Below are positions 37,028 to 47,299 of a stretch of DNA of 64,000 nucleotides, in pieces. Position numbers and translations under genes: made by a program. The first letter of the stretch is position 1, and each line of letters starts with the position of its first letter. A model generated the notes under the pieces. It did not search any database, was not told the DNA's origin, and saw only the letters and a program-made list of their open reading frames with translations. This stretch comes from Rhodobiaceae bacterium (GTDB lineage Bacteria > Pseudomonadota > Alphaproteobacteria > Parvibaculales > Parvibaculaceae). The stretch is taken from NCBI GenBank assembly GCA_021404525.1, contig JAAWWE010000002.1:1-64000 (forward strand), written 5' to 3'.

Positions 37028-39526
37028 ATGGGCAAAGCTCTACGGAGAACAGCGTTCTCTGCAAGTGCCGCGATGATGACCGCGGCGCTGGCCGTGCAGC
37101 CAGCAACAGCGCTTGAATATAATTTCGGTGGCGTACAGGTATTTTTCGACACTACGGTTTCGGCCGGTGTTTCGATGCGGGTTGCCGAGCGAAACATGAA
37201 CTTCGTTGCCTCGGGCAATGGTGGGCCAGTCAATACTGCGGCGGTGATTGTGAACCCCGCTGGCGCGGACGGAACTGTCGCCACGGTCTTAGGGGGCGGT
37301 CGTAACTTGAATCTCGCGACGGGAGATACGACAAACTACCCCGGGTCCATCAACTCCGATGACAGTCGTATGAACTTTGACGCATGGGACCTGACGTCGG
37401 GTACCGTCAAAATGACGAATGACATTCAGGCGAACTACCAGAACTATAAGTTCTTTGCACGCGTCAGCTCTTTCTATGATGCCGTTCTTGGCAGTAGCAG
37501 TTCCTATGAGCGGTCTCAGCTTCGCAAGGAAGCATATCCGGATGCTGTCCGCGACATCGATCTACTAGACTTCTATGTGTCCGGTGACTTCGAGCTCGGC
37601 AATTTGCCGCTCAACGTGCGTCTCGGGAAACAGGTGGTGAACTGGGGTGAGGCGACGTTCATTCTCAATGGCATCAGTTCCTGGAACCCATTTGATGTGA
37701 ATGCATTCCGTCGTCCTGGCTCTGAAATCAAAGAGGGGCTGGTGCCCGTTTGGGGAGCGTATGCATCTCTGGGTCTACCCTATGATCTGTCGCTGGAAGC
37801 ATTCTACCAGCTCGACTTTGAGCCGATCGCATTGGATCGCCCAGGTACGCCCTTCTCAACATCTGACATTGCTCGCGTTGGATCGGGCTCTGGCGGTAAC
37901 GAAGACGGTGTTGCCTGGCTGACCGGTGGTCGTGATGGCGGTGCGTTCCTCAATCGGAACTGCGCCCAGCCGCATGCGATTTCTGGGGCCTGGGATGCAG
38001 CCTATGCAGCTGCTGGTTTGAATCAGTTCAATTGTGGGTCGGCCGCGAACGCTTTCTTGAACTACCAGACAGACCTCCCAATCGGTCAAAGCGAATTCTA
38101 TCGCTTGGCACTGAACGGCGGAACAGCGGACATCCGCCGTCTGAATGACGATGAGGCAGATGACCAGGGCCAGTATGGTCTGGCGCTGCGCTGGTATGCG
38201 GAGAACCTGAACTCGACAGAGTTTGGCTTCTACTTCATGAATTATCACTCGCGTTTGCCTATAGTTGGTGAAAAATATTTCAATTCCGCTGGAACGAACA
38301 ACGTTGCCGTCCGGACATATGTAGCTTCAGGTGATAACTCCTCGGCAACCACACGTGGCACACTCAATGCCGGGTGCGCAGGTGGTGGTACAGCCGGTAT
38401 CGCGGCGCTTGCCTCAGGCGGTATCGCAAAGCTCAACTTCCTGAACGCGACGGCCGCGAATGACCAATATGGTCTTGTGGCAGCGGCGGAAGCAGCTGTA
38501 GGTGACGGGGCAACGTCAGCGGCTGCGATCGCACTTAACGGTGCAATCGGTGGCGGCTTTGCCGTCGCAGACGGCAGCCTTCTGGAGCTGATGATCACGA
38601 ACTGCGCCCTCTCGGCAGCACAGTCAGCCGCTCCCGGCTTGCAGACTGATGGTACAGAGATACTGGTGCAGACAGTGGCGCCAGGTGGCCTGGAATCAAT
38701 CGGCCTCTACCTGGAATATCCGGAAGACATCAAACTCTTCGGCATGTCTTTCAACACAACGGTTGGCGACTGGGGTGTTCAGGGTGAAGTGGCATTCCGT
38801 CATGATCAACCTTTCCAGGCTGATACGGACCAGATCAGTCTCGCCGCTCTGGGTGCATCCTGTATCTTGGATGGGATCCTGGGTGTTGACTCAATGACAG
38901 CAAATGTGGACGCCCTCCAGACGTATGGGGAAAACCAGACTTGTGGCTCCGTCGCAAGCGGTGCCGTTGCTGATTATTCCGGTGTCATTCGTGACGAAGT
39001 CGTGACATTCGACATTGGAACGACAGCGACATACACCAGTTCCAACCCGCTCGTGGGCGCTGTAGGTGCTGACCTGGGCATTCTATTGACGGAACTTGGT
39101 GCAATGTACGTACCCGACGTGCCGGATGAGGGCGATTTCTCCGTCCGTCAGTGGGGCAATGTATGTACATCTGGGACAGACCTGCCAATGGGGGCCTTCC
39201 TGGCGCTCTCCAATCGGACAGGGTGCCGTCCGACGCAGTTCTCCTACGGGTATGTGCTGGTTGGCCAACTTCAATACAACAATGCCTTTGGCACACCGAT
39301 CACCCTGACGCCTCAGGTGGCTTGGCAGCATGACGTGAAGGGGAACTCCCCAGCACCTCTCTCCAACTACCGTGAAGGTACCAAGTCGGTAAGCCTTGCT
39401 GTGAACGGAACCTACCAGAACGCATGGCGTGGCGGTGTTTCCTACACGAACATCTTTGGAAACGAGAAATACACGAAAGACGGCGACAAGGATTTTGTAT
39501 CCGTCAATCTGAGCTACTCGTTCTAA
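37028..39526 (+). CDS. DUF1302 outer-membrane beta-barrel protein, copy A
   Basis: 832 residues. Signal peptide (cleavage near AVQPATA-LEYNF), then a beta-rich body of the DUF1302 family (PF06980) with landmarks LDFYVSGDFELGNLPLNVRLGKQVVNWGEATFILNG and YGLALRWYAE. The last residue is Phe (NLSYSF), as expected for a Bam-assembled barrel. DUF1302 genes cluster with catabolism of steroids, long alkyl chains and other lipophilic compounds, suggesting uptake of such substrates; transport is not demonstrated. A G-rich ribosome site, GGGGGGGACCCA, precedes the ATG. Strongly similar to the downstream copy B. Confidence 0.9.
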   Translation: MGKALRRTAFSASAAMMTAALAVQPATALEYNFGGVQVFFDTTVSAGVSMRVAERNMNFVASGNGGPVNTAAVIVNPAGADGTVATVLGGGRNLNLATGDTTNYPGSINSDDSRMNFDAWDLTSGTVKMTNDIQANYQNYKFFARVSSFYDAVLGSSSSYERSQLRKEAYPDAVRDIDLLDFYVSGDFELGNLPLNVRLGKQVVNWGEATFILNGISSWNPFDVNAFRRPGSEIKEGLVPVWGAYASLGLPYDLSLEAFYQLDFEPIALDRPGTPFSTSDIARVGSGSGGNEDGVAWLTGGRDGGAFLNRNCAQPHAISGAWDAAYAAAGLNQFNCGSAANAFLNYQTDLPIGQSEFYRLALNGGTADIRRLNDDEADDQGQYGLALRWYAENLNSTEFGFYFMNYHSRLPIVGEKYFNSAGTNNVAVRTYVASGDNSSATTRGTLNAGCAGGGTAGIAALASGGIAKLNFLNATAANDQYGLVAAAEAAVGDGATSAAAIALNGAIGGGFAVADGSLLELMITNCALSAAQSAAPGLQTDGTEILVQTVAPGGLESIGLYLEYPEDIKLFGMSFNTTVGDWGVQGEVAFRHDQPFQADTDQISLAALGASCILDGILGVDSMTANVDALQTYGENQTCGSVASGAVADYSGVIRDEVVTFDIGTTATYTSSNPLVGAVGADLGILLTELGAMYVPDVPDEGDFSVRQWGNVCTSGTDLPMGAFLALSNRTGCRPTQFSYGYVLVGQLQYNNAFGTPITLTPQVAWQHDVKGNSPAPLSNYREGTKSVSLAVNGTYQNAWRGGVSYTNIFGNEKYTKDGDKDFVSVNLSYSF

Positions 39527-39568
39527 GAACAAGAATTTCCGCTCCGGTCTTCTGGCTGGGGCGGAAAA

Positions 39569-39609
39569 AGGAACCTCCCTCCTCCCTAATCCAAGGGGGT
39601 TCCTGTTTT
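39569..39609 (+). terminator. Terminator after DUF1302 copy A
   Basis: AGGAACCTCCC ... GGGGGTTCCT with a 16-base loop, followed by GTTTTC, 43 bp after the stop. Confidence 0.7.
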
Positions 39610-39683
39610 CACTATCGACCGTCCTGGCAGTCAGCATCCCTCAAAATGCGATTTTCAGGTCTGAAATCGTGAAGTGAAAATCG

Positions 39684-39717
39684 GCGGTCCCGGCCCTCAT
39701 CCGGGACCGCTTTTTTT
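39684..39717 (+). terminator. Second, strong terminator after DUF1302 copy A
   Basis: GCGGTCCCGG CCCTCAT CCGGGACCGC TTTTTTT: perfect 10-bp stem and seven Ts. Its strength implies that copy B has its own promoter. Confidence 0.93.
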
Positions 39718-40125
39718 ATGCGCTAACCTTCTTCTCAGGTGCACCAAACACGCGCCATAAGCACGCCTTCGGTGAGGGAGCCAGTGCACCCCGCATTGAT
39801 GTCGTCGATGCGGGCCTTGTTGTTGCGCGAGTTTGGATCGACGAGAAGCGGAGCGGCACTGCTCAGTTCCGGTGACCGACAATTCAACGAATGGTTTGGT
39901 ACGTTGAATAGATGGTTGAAAATGCGTGCCCTGAATGACACGGCTAGCCACGGAATCGAAATCCTAAACAGATCCAATCCATCAACGAATTTTGAAAATT
40001 GACCCTCGTGCCAGCAATACCGTTCCCTCGAAATGATCGAGTGAACGGTGTGTCTCGATACGGGAGGTGATTGGGTGAGGCTCCCCCCAGCACATCGTTC
40101 GAAATTACATTACGGGGGGGACCCA
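39718..40125. other. Intergenic region between DUF1302 copies
   Basis: No confident gene. On the minus strand an 80-codon frame (39735-39977) includes FRARIFNHLFNVPNHSL, vaguely like the C-terminal strands of TonB-dependent receptors; it lacks a start context and is at most a gene fossil. The TGTCAG operators seen ahead of copy A are absent here. The promoter of copy B must lie in the last ~150 bp. Confidence 0.4.
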
Positions 40126-42633
40126 ATGGAAAATTCTCTTGGGAGAACAATGTTCTCCACAAGCGTCGCAATATTGTCTGCGGCGTTATCTATGCAGTCA
40201 GCAACTGCGCTTGAATACAATTTTGGTGGCGTACAAGTCTTTCTGGATACGACGGTGTCGGCCGGTGTCTCTATGCGTGCCGCCGAGCGCAACGATATGT
40301 TTGTGGCGCCTGGCAATGGCGGGCCAGTCAACACCACTGCGACCATCTCGAACCCTGGTGGTGCTGACGGGACTGTCGCCACGGTTCTGCACGGCGGTGC
40401 AGCGGCGAACTTAAATTTGGCGAGTGGTGACACCACCAATTATGCCGGTTCAATCAACTCTGATGACAGTCGTCTGAACTTTGATCAAGGCGATCTGACG
40501 TCGGCCACGGTCAAAATGACGAATGACATTCAAGCGAACTATGAGAACTACAAGTTCTTCGCCCGTGTGAGCTCCTTCTACGATGCTGTCCTTGGAAGCG
40601 GTAGCTCATACGAGCGTTCTGCCCTTCGAAGAGAGGGGTATCCGGATGCGGTGCGTGATATTGATCTGCTCGATTTCTATGCCTCGGGTGATTTTAATGT
40701 TGGCAACCTTCCGCTCAATGTCCGCCTAGGTAAGCAGGTGGTTAACTGGGGCGAGGCGACATTCATCCTTAATGGCATCAGCTCATGGAGCCCATTTGAC
40801 GTAAACGCCTTTCGGCGCCCGGGTGCGGAAATCAAGGAAGGTTTGCTACCCGTGTGGGGCGCTTATGCGTCTCTGGGTCTCCCTTACGATCTCTCGCTGG
40901 AAGCCTTTTATCAGCTCGACTTTGAGCCGATCGCGTTGGACCGCCCAGGTACGCCATTTTCTACGTCGGATATTGCCCGCGTAGGATCGGCGTCTGGCGG
41001 CAACGAAGACGGCGTCACTTGGGTAACAAGCGGTACGGATGGAGGCGGTTTCCTGAACCGAAACTGCAGCCAGCCACATGGACTGACAGCAGCTTTTGAT
41101 GCGGCTTATGCTGCGGCGGGCCTCTCCCAGTTTAGTTGTACCGCCGGTACAAACGCATTTTTGGACTACCAGGTCGATCTGCCGATCGGTCAGAGCGAAC
41201 AATACCGGCTGGACCTAAACGGCGGAACAGCAGACATCCGGCGGTTGCAGGATGATGAAGCGGACGACCAGGGGCAGTATGGACTGGCTCTGCGCTGGTA
41301 TGCTGAAGAGTTGAACTCGACAGAGTTTGGCTTCTATTTCATGAACTACCATTCCCGGTTGCCCATCGTTGGTGAAAAGTTTTTCAACAATCTGGACGCA
41401 AGTAACACTGCCGTGCGCACATATGTGGCGTCTGGCGACAGCTCAGATGTGACCACGCGTGGGTCTCTGAATCTTGGGTGTACGGGGGGCGGCACTGCAG
41501 GCTTAGCCGCTCTAGGGTCAGGTGGTATCGATAAACTGAATTACCTGAACAACCAAATGGTCAACGATCAATATGGCCTCGTTGCTGCTGCAGAGGCAGT
41601 AGTTGGCGATGGAGCGACCTCCGCAGATGCTCTTGCTCTGAACGCAGCCATTGGTGGCGGCTTCACTGTACAGGATGGCAGCCAGCTTGAACTTCAGATC
41701 ACGAACTGTAACCTGTCTTTGGCTCAAACTGATGCAGGGACCGGTCTGCAGGTCGACGGCGCGGAAATCCTTGTTCAGGGGAGTGCTGTCGGCGGGCTTG
41801 AGTCAACGGGTCTCTATTTCGAATATCCAGAAGACATCAAACTGTTTGGCCTGTCCTTCAATACCACGTTGGGTGACTGGGGCGTACAGGGGGAGGTGGC
41901 CCTCCGCCATGACCAGCCGTTCCAGGCCGACACAGACCAGATCACATTGGCGGCATTGGGTGCGTCTTGCATTTTGGACGACATCCTGGGCGTAGACACC
42001 ATGACGAGTACCGTTGACGCACTACAGACCTATGGAGCAAACCAGACTTGTGGGTCCGTGGCCAATGGTCAAGTTGCAGACTATTCCGGCGCCATTCGCG
42101 AAGAAGTCATGACCTTCGATATCGGAACAACGGCGACTTACACCAACTCAAATCCAATTGTTGGGCTTCTGGGCGCTGACATCGGCATCCTCTTGACCGA
42201 GCTTGGTGCGATGTGGGTTCCTGATGTCCCCGATGAGGGTGACTTCAGCGTTACTCAGTGGGGCAATGTTTGTACATCGGGTACAGACCTGCCGCTCGGG
42301 GCTTTCGTTGGCTTGTCGTTCCGCGCCGGCTGTCGCCCAACTCAGTTCTCGTATGGCTATGTGCTGGTTGGGCAACTGCAGTACAACAATGCATTCGGAA
42401 CGCCAATCACGGTGAGCCCCAGCCTGTCCTGGTCGCATGATGTGAAGGGCAATTCGCCGGCGCCGTTGAGCAATTATCGCGAAGGCACCAAGTCGGTGAG
42501 CTTGGCTGTCAACGGCAGCTATCAGAATGCATGGCGAGGGGGTGTTTCCTACACCAACCTCTTTGGCAATGAGAAATATTCCTCAGATGGTGACAAGGAT
42601 TTTGTCTCCGTCAATCTGAGTTACTCATTCTAA
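40126..42633 (+). CDS. DUF1302 outer-membrane beta-barrel protein, copy B
   Basis: 835 residues from ATG 40126, which has the same leader GGGGGGGACCCAATGG as copy A; an in-frame ATG at 40048 adds a non-signal leader and is rejected. Signal peptide ending SMQSATA-LEYNF, DUF1302 body, terminal NLSYSF. Most of the sequence aligns without large gaps to copy A, with long identical runs at conserved barrel regions and divergence in loops (for example residues around 300-350 and 440-470). This is a tandem duplication. The two probably handle related lipophilic substrates under different control. Confidence 0.9.
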   Translation: MENSLGRTMFSTSVAILSAALSMQSATALEYNFGGVQVFLDTTVSAGVSMRAAERNDMFVAPGNGGPVNTTATISNPGGADGTVATVLHGGAAANLNLASGDTTNYAGSINSDDSRLNFDQGDLTSATVKMTNDIQANYENYKFFARVSSFYDAVLGSGSSYERSALRREGYPDAVRDIDLLDFYASGDFNVGNLPLNVRLGKQVVNWGEATFILNGISSWSPFDVNAFRRPGAEIKEGLLPVWGAYASLGLPYDLSLEAFYQLDFEPIALDRPGTPFSTSDIARVGSASGGNEDGVTWVTSGTDGGGFLNRNCSQPHGLTAAFDAAYAAAGLSQFSCTAGTNAFLDYQVDLPIGQSEQYRLDLNGGTADIRRLQDDEADDQGQYGLALRWYAEELNSTEFGFYFMNYHSRLPIVGEKFFNNLDASNTAVRTYVASGDSSDVTTRGSLNLGCTGGGTAGLAALGSGGIDKLNYLNNQMVNDQYGLVAAAEAVVGDGATSADALALNAAIGGGFTVQDGSQLELQITNCNLSLAQTDAGTGLQVDGAEILVQGSAVGGLESTGLYFEYPEDIKLFGLSFNTTLGDWGVQGEVALRHDQPFQADTDQITLAALGASCILDDILGVDTMTSTVDALQTYGANQTCGSVANGQVADYSGAIREEVMTFDIGTTATYTNSNPIVGLLGADIGILLTELGAMWVPDVPDEGDFSVTQWGNVCTSGTDLPLGAFVGLSFRAGCRPTQFSYGYVLVGQLQYNNAFGTPITVSPSLSWSHDVKGNSPAPLSNYREGTKSVSLAVNGSYQNAWRGGVSYTNLFGNEKYSSDGDKDFVSVNLSYSF

Positions 42634-42690
42634 AAACGACACTTGACTCACGTTGGCCTTTGGGCCGGCGTGGGCTGTCTAACACGCAAC

Positions 42691-42718
42691 AAAAAAGGCC
42701 GGGCGCTAAGCCCGGCCT
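42691..42718. terminator. Bidirectional terminator between DUF1302 copy B and pckA
   Basis: AAAAAAGGCCGGGC GCTAA GCCCGGCCT. On the minus strand the stem is followed by TTTTTT (strong, for pckA); on the plus strand by CTTCTTATT (weaker). Confidence 0.9.
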
Positions 42719-42749
42719 CTTCTTATTCACACTCTGTCGAGTATCTGTC

Positions 42750-44363
42750 TTATTCAGCAGCCTGTGCAGGTGCCGGCGCGGCGTCGCGCACATCCGGGTC
42801 AACGTGAGCTTCATAGATCTTGAAGTTCTCAATGAACATGGATACCAGCTTCTTCGCCTGCGCGTCGTAGCCGTCTTTGTCAGACCATGTGTCCCGTGGA
42901 TTGAGGATCGTATTATCGACGCCTGGAACAGAGACAGGAACTTCAAAGCCGAAGTTGGAGTCGGTCCGGAACTCGACATTGGCAAGGCTGCCATCAAGAG
43001 CCGCTGCCAGAAGCGCGCGTGTCTCTTTAATCGGCATCCGACTGCCAACACCATAGGCGCCACCGGTCCAGCCTGTGTTCACCAGCCAGCAATCAACCTT
43101 ATGCTCGGCAATCAGGTCGCGCAGCAGGTTGCCATATTCGCTTGGGTGGCGAGACATGAACGGTCCGCCAAAGCAGGTTGAGAATGTTGCCTCTGGCTCA
43201 GTAACACCTTTTTCTGTGCCGGCGACCTTCGCAGTATAGCCAGACAGGAAGTGATACATGGCCTGTGAGGGTGTGAGTTTGGAGATGGGAGGCAGAACAC
43301 CGAACGCATCAGCTGTGAGCATGATGATGTTCTTCGGGTGGCCGGCACGGCCAGTCTCAGACGCATTCGGAATGAAAGACAGCGGATAAGCGCCGCGGGT
43401 ATTTTCTGTCAGCGACTTGTCATCAAAGTCGATTTCCCGAGTGTCCGGGTCCAGCACCACATTTTCAAGCACAGTGCCGAAGCGCTGAGTTGTTGCGTAG
43501 ATTTCTGGCTCAGCTTCAGCGGAGAGATTGATCATCTTAGCGTAGCAGCCGCCTTCGAAGTTGAAGACGCCGTTTTCGGACCAGCCATGCTCGTCATCGC
43601 CCACGAGTGTGCGCGATGCATCAGCGGAGAGTGTGGTTTTGCCGGTTCCGGAAAGGCCGAAGAAAATAGCCGAGTCGCCAGCTTCGCCCACATTGATCGA
43701 ACAGTGCATCGGCATGACCTTCTTGCCGGGCAGTTCGTAGTTCAGCATGGAGAAGACAGATTTCTTAGTTTCACCCGCATAAGACGTGCCGCCGATAAGG
43801 ACGATCCGCTTCATGAAGTTACACGCGATCACCGTCTCGGTCCGGCAGCCATACTTTTCGGGGTCGGCGCGGAAGCTTGGAAGGTTGATGATGGTGAACT
43901 TGGGATCGAAATCATCAAGCTCTTCTGGCTTGGGCTCAATCAGCAGGTTCTGGATGAAAAGAGAGTGCCAGCAAAGCTCTGTGAAGACACGGGTTGGAAG
44001 GCGGTGGGTTGGGTCGGCGCCGCCGAAAAGGTCTTGAACGAAAAGCTCTTTGCCTTCTGCGTGTGCCAGCATGTCAGCGTGAAGAAGGTCAAACTGTTCT
44101 GGCGTCATGGCCTTGGCATTGTCCCACCAGACGGTGTCTTTGGTGGTGTCGTCTTTCACAACGAATTTGTCCTGAGCCGAACGACCTGTGTGCTCACCGG
44201 TGCGGCTGACAAATGCACCGCCTGAAGAAAGTTCGCCTTCACCGCGCTTCAGCGCGATTTCATAAAGAGCGGCTGGCTTCAGATTCCAATTCACTTGTGC
44301 CAGGTTTTTGAGCCCCTGATTTTCCACACCATTTTTGCTGATGTGCCGACCCGTCTGTTTCAC
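42750..44363 (-). CDS. pckA: Phosphoenolpyruvate carboxykinase (ATP)
   Basis: 537 residues from GTG 44363, which has AAGGAGAG upstream; an in-frame ATG at 44411 would give 553 residues and a non-conserved leader. Converts oxaloacetate plus ATP to PEP plus CO2, the entry step of gluconeogenesis. Seen: [15 protein letters not shown] substrate loop, P-loop [13 protein letters not shown], metal-binding GDDEHGW and NFEGGCYAK, and [14 protein letters not shown]. In Hyphomicrobiales pckA usually lies next to chvI-chvG and its expression depends on ChvI. Here about 6 kb of other genes separate them. Confidence 0.97.
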   Translation of the reverse strand: MKQTGRHISKNGVENQGLKNLAQVNWNLKPAALYEIALKRGEGELSSGGAFVSRTGEHTGRSAQDKFVVKDDTTKDTVWWDNAKAMTPEQFDLLHADMLAHAEGKELFVQDLFGGADPTHRLPTRVFTELCWHSLFIQNLLIEPKPEELDDFDPKFTIINLPSFRADPEKYGCRTETVIACNFMKRIVLIGGTSYAGETKKSVFSMLNYELPGKKVMPMHCSINVGEAGDSAIFFGLSGTGKTTLSADASRTLVGDDEHGWSENGVFNFEGGCYAKMINLSAEAEPEIYATTQRFGTVLENVVLDPDTREIDFDDKSLTENTRGAYPLSFIPNASETGRAGHPKNIIMLTADAFGVLPPISKLTPSQAMYHFLSGYTAKVAGTEKGVTEPEATFSTCFGGPFMSRHPSEYGNLLRDLIAEHKVDCWLVNTGWTGGAYGVGSRMPIKETRALLAAALDGSLANVEFRTDSNFGFEVPVSVPGVDNTILNPRDTWSDKDGYDAQAKKLVSMFIENFKIYEAHVDPDVRDAAPAPAQAAE

Positions 44364-44748
44364 GCCCGCTCTCCTTCGCGTCTCGCCTGTTCGGTCGGCT
44401 ATTCCGACCAAGGGATGCGGAAACTGGTTTATGGCGGGCAGACCCGCTCTATTTCCGCAAACTGTTCCTATAACTGAGAATCCTCAAGCTTTCCGTCGCT
44501 GAGGGTTTCCGGCCCGATCCGGGGCCCAAAAGCCTGGCTCAGCTGGGGCGGACGACCACATCTTGGATTGCGTGGCTCACCCTATGCGAAGGCTTCTCAA
44601 GTGGCGGCCACCATAGTGAGGCGATGGGGCTTCTGCAACAGGATTCGGGGCTGTTTCAGGACCTTTTGATGGCCATTTAGAACCGCCTGCCTAAAGCCAG
44701 TTTTGGGCGTCCAGAACAGGGTTAACTGCCGCAGGAAATAGCCCTTTT
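44364..44748. other. Intergenic region upstream of pckA
   Basis: No gene recognised on either strand. It contains the pckA promoter (minus strand). The part near 44520-44700 is also empty of plausible frames or tRNAs. Confidence 0.5.
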
Positions 44749-45288
44749 TCAGATAGGGATGCTGGGTGCTCGCTCATAGCGTTCCGCCCCATCTGAGAAG
44801 TGGCCGGTCGGCGAGAAGTGGAGGCGCTGGGCCAGGCGGACCGATCCTGTATTCGCCGGCTCGATGAAAGCTTCAAGCTTTGTGCCCGGTTTTGTTGTCA
44901 AAGCCCAGCCAATGGCCGCGGCGGCGGCTTCTGACATGATGCCTTTCCCCCAATGGTCAGGATGAAGATGGTAGGCCAATTCGCTCGTTGGCCCGAGGGA
45001 GTTAAACCCAATATGGCCAAGCATCTGGGCGGTCGAGCACTCAAGAATAGCCCAGCGAAAACCCCAGCCATCTGCCGTCGCCCGCTGCCAGAAATCAATG
45101 ATCTTGTCGCTATCCTCCCGCGACGCTGCGGGCATAGGAATTTCGTTGCGGTCATAGTCAGTCACTGTACCTGAATAACGGCACACGTCAGGATGCGACC
45201 AGAGGCGGAACATCGCTTCAGAATGGTCGTAGGAAAGGGCCGTGAGCAGAAGCCGCTCGGTCTCTATGTCTTCAATGCGGAGGGTCAT
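44749..45288 (-). CDS. GNAT acetyltransferase, RimJ/RimL type
   Basis: 179 residues. Begins IEDIETERLLLTALSYDHSEAMFRLWSHPDV, typical of RimJ/RimL-like acetyltransferases. The acetyl-CoA loop is at about 110-125 (HPDHWGKGIMSEAAAA), followed by the NTGSVRLAQRLHF motif. Transfers acetyl from acetyl-CoA to a protein N-terminus or a small amine; substrate unknown. Followed closely on the same strand by the family's usual Arg/Pro-rich end. It shares a transcript direction with the pyridoxamine-oxidase-fold gene 18 bp upstream. Confidence 0.88.
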   Translation of the reverse strand: MTLRIEDIETERLLLTALSYDHSEAMFRLWSHPDVCRYSGTVTDYDRNEIPMPAASREDSDKIIDFWQRATADGWGFRWAILECSTAQMLGHIGFNSLGPTSELAYHLHPDHWGKGIMSEAAAAAIGWALTTKPGTKLEAFIEPANTGSVRLAQRLHFSPTGHFSDGAERYERAPSIPI

Positions 45289-45306
45289 TCTGCTCTGCCT
45301 TTGGTT

Positions 45307-45783
45307 TTAGGGGCCGGTCAGAAGATCGCTGGGCCCAAGCTTCCGGAAGCGCCCAAATCCCTGATTGAATCGCACACTCCCGGTGGCGAGACGATAATAG
45401 TTGAAATCAAGCTCTGTATCGTAGGGCTCAGATCCAGGATGCTTTTCAAGGAACCGCGCTTTGGCATGGGCGATCGCGGTGTCGTCCAGAGCGACGATCT
45501 TCCCACTAAGCGACAGGCGTGGCGCTGTCATCGGATCAGGACCTTCGTTTGTACCTTCGATGAGCAAAGAGACACGGGGCTCGCGCAGAATGTTTTGGGT
45601 GTGTGCGGCAATTTTGGAAAGCAGCAACAGCGGCGCGCCATCCGCCATAGTCGCAACAGCCACCAGAGTGACGAGCGGGCTCCCGTCTTTATTGATCGAC
45701 CCGAGGGCCCCTGAGCGCGTTTGCGCCATCAGCTTGCGTGCGGCGTCGATGGATTCTTTTTTCTCTGTGCTTGCCATAGTCAC
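45307..45783 (-). CDS. Pyridoxamine 5'-phosphate oxidase-fold protein (HugZ-like)
   Basis: 158 residues. Split-barrel flavin-binding fold with ARKLMAQTRSGALGSINKDGSPLVTLVAVAT and SKIAAHTQNILREPRVSLLI, and the C-terminal FNQGFGRF motif. Members bind FMN or heme; HugZ types degrade heme, others reduce F420- or flavin-linked substrates. ATG 45783 or 45777. It lies immediately upstream of the GNAT gene, likely in one transcript. Confidence 0.85.
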   Translation of the reverse strand: MTMASTEKKESIDAARKLMAQTRSGALGSINKDGSPLVTLVAVATMADGAPLLLLSKIAAHTQNILREPRVSLLIEGTNEGPDPMTAPRLSLSGKIVALDDTAIAHAKARFLEKHPGSEPYDTELDFNYYRLATGSVRFNQGFGRFRKLGPSDLLTGP

Positions 45784-45877
45784 TCTTTATACTTGTCACA
45801 ATTCGGAAGTGTAATCCGACCCGCATTTAGGAGCCATGGGACCCTCCCATGGCTTTTCATATTGAAGCCCAACGCCC

Positions 45878-47287
45878 ATGACTGACTCGGCCGCCACGCC
45901 GCCCCATGCTGACGACATGTCTCTGATGGAGCATGTAAAGCGCACACTCAAGCTTGCGGGTCCTGTCATCGTCGCACGGGCGGGCATTCTCGTCCTCTTT
46001 ACCGTGGACACGGTCATGGTGGGTCAGGTTGGCGGAGAGGAGCTCGCTTTCTTGGGTCTCGGCATGGCGATCCAGGGCGTCATCATGCTTGTCTGTATCG
46101 GTCTTCTTCAGGGCACCATGATCCTCTCATCCCAAGCCTATGGGGCAGAGGAGCACAAAAGATGTGGCGAGGTTTGGCGCTCTGGCATCTATCACGCCCT
46201 TGTTTTGGGGCTCGTCCTGGGCCTGATCTGCCTCGCCGGGGAAAAGCTTTTGTTGCTTTTCGGACAATCCCCGTCGCTTGCGGCGGGCGGTGGCAGCACC
46301 TCCATTCATTTCGGCTGGGGCATGCCGGCCATGCTGCTCTATGTGGCCTCGAGCTATTTTCTGGAGAGCATTCAGCGGCCCCGGGTGGGCATGACGGTCA
46401 TGTTGATCGTGAACATTCTAAACTTCGGCCTGAACGGGCTTCTGATCTTCGGCTGGGGTGGCACCGGTCTCGCTATGGGCGCTGATGGGGCGGTGATTGC
46501 AACCTCGGCTGTGCGCTGGATCGCGGCATTGGCGATGATCGGCTACATCGTCTCTCTCCCGCTGCGGCAGGGCGACGATCAATTTGGTGTCTGGGCTTCC
46601 TGGAGGCAGGTCCTCCATGACGCCGTGCGCCTGAGCGGGTCACTGGGAACGAAGATGCGCAACCTGGGCGCGGCAACCGGTCTTGCGTACGGTCTGGAAT
46701 CGGCAGCCTTCTCTTCCCTTGTCTTTATGGCGGGTGTGATCGGGCCAGCCGCTCTTGCTGCGCACCAGATCACCAATAATGCGGTGGCACTCATGGTTAT
46801 GGCGTCGATTGGCATGGCGGCAGCGACCGCGGTGCGCGTGGGCAACGCCGTGGGCCGTCAGGACCCGGCGGGCGTTCGCATGGCAGGCTGGGTGGGACTT
46901 GGTCTGGTCGCGATCCTTCTCTCGCTGCCAGCGCTCGCCATGCTGGTGGTGCCCTATGGCATTGCGTCGCTTTATGTAAACGAACTGGCCGTCCTTGAGA
47001 TTGCCCGCTGGACGCTTTTGGCTGCAGGCATCTTTATCATCGCCGATGGCATGATGAATGTCGCCATGGGGTCGCTGCGGGGCATGGGCGATGTATGGGT
47101 GCCCATGTTCATGCATATCTTCGCCTTCTGGTGCATTGGCGTGCCGGTCGCCTGGTTGTCCGCCTTCTATTTTGATTTGGGTGCCGTAGGTCTGCAGATC
47201 GGCATTGGCGCAGCGGTGTTTCTATCAGTGGCACTACAGGTGGTTCGCTTCTCACTTGTGTCAAAGCGACCGATTAAGCGCACCTGA
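45878..47287 (+). CDS. MATE-family efflux transporter (NorM type)
   Basis: 469 residues with about twelve helices in two similar halves. The N-terminus LKLAGPVIVARAGILVLFTVDTVMVGQVG is characteristic of NorM-like Na+ or H+ antiporters that expel cationic drugs and metabolites. Convergent with the TetR gene 13 bp after its stop, an arrangement often seen for a pump and its regulator, though divergent placement would be more usual. Confidence 0.92.
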   Translation: MTDSAATPPHADDMSLMEHVKRTLKLAGPVIVARAGILVLFTVDTVMVGQVGGEELAFLGLGMAIQGVIMLVCIGLLQGTMILSSQAYGAEEHKRCGEVWRSGIYHALVLGLVLGLICLAGEKLLLLFGQSPSLAAGGGSTSIHFGWGMPAMLLYVASSYFLESIQRPRVGMTVMLIVNILNFGLNGLLIFGWGGTGLAMGADGAVIATSAVRWIAALAMIGYIVSLPLRQGDDQFGVWASWRQVLHDAVRLSGSLGTKMRNLGAATGLAYGLESAAFSSLVFMAGVIGPAALAAHQITNNAVALMVMASIGMAAATAVRVGNAVGRQDPAGVRMAGWVGLGLVAILLSLPALAMLVVPYGIASLYVNELAVLEIARWTLLAAGIFIIADGMMNVAMGSLRGMGDVWVPMFMHIFAFWCIGVPVAWLSAFYFDLGAVGLQIGIGAAVFLSVALQVVRFSLVSKRPIKRT

Positions 47288-47299
47288 ACCCTCCATCCC

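Noticed and set aside
39735..39977. TonB-receptor-like fragment on the minus strand
   Set aside because: Similarity rests on about 15 residues and there is no start or flanking homology; kept only as a remark on the gap.
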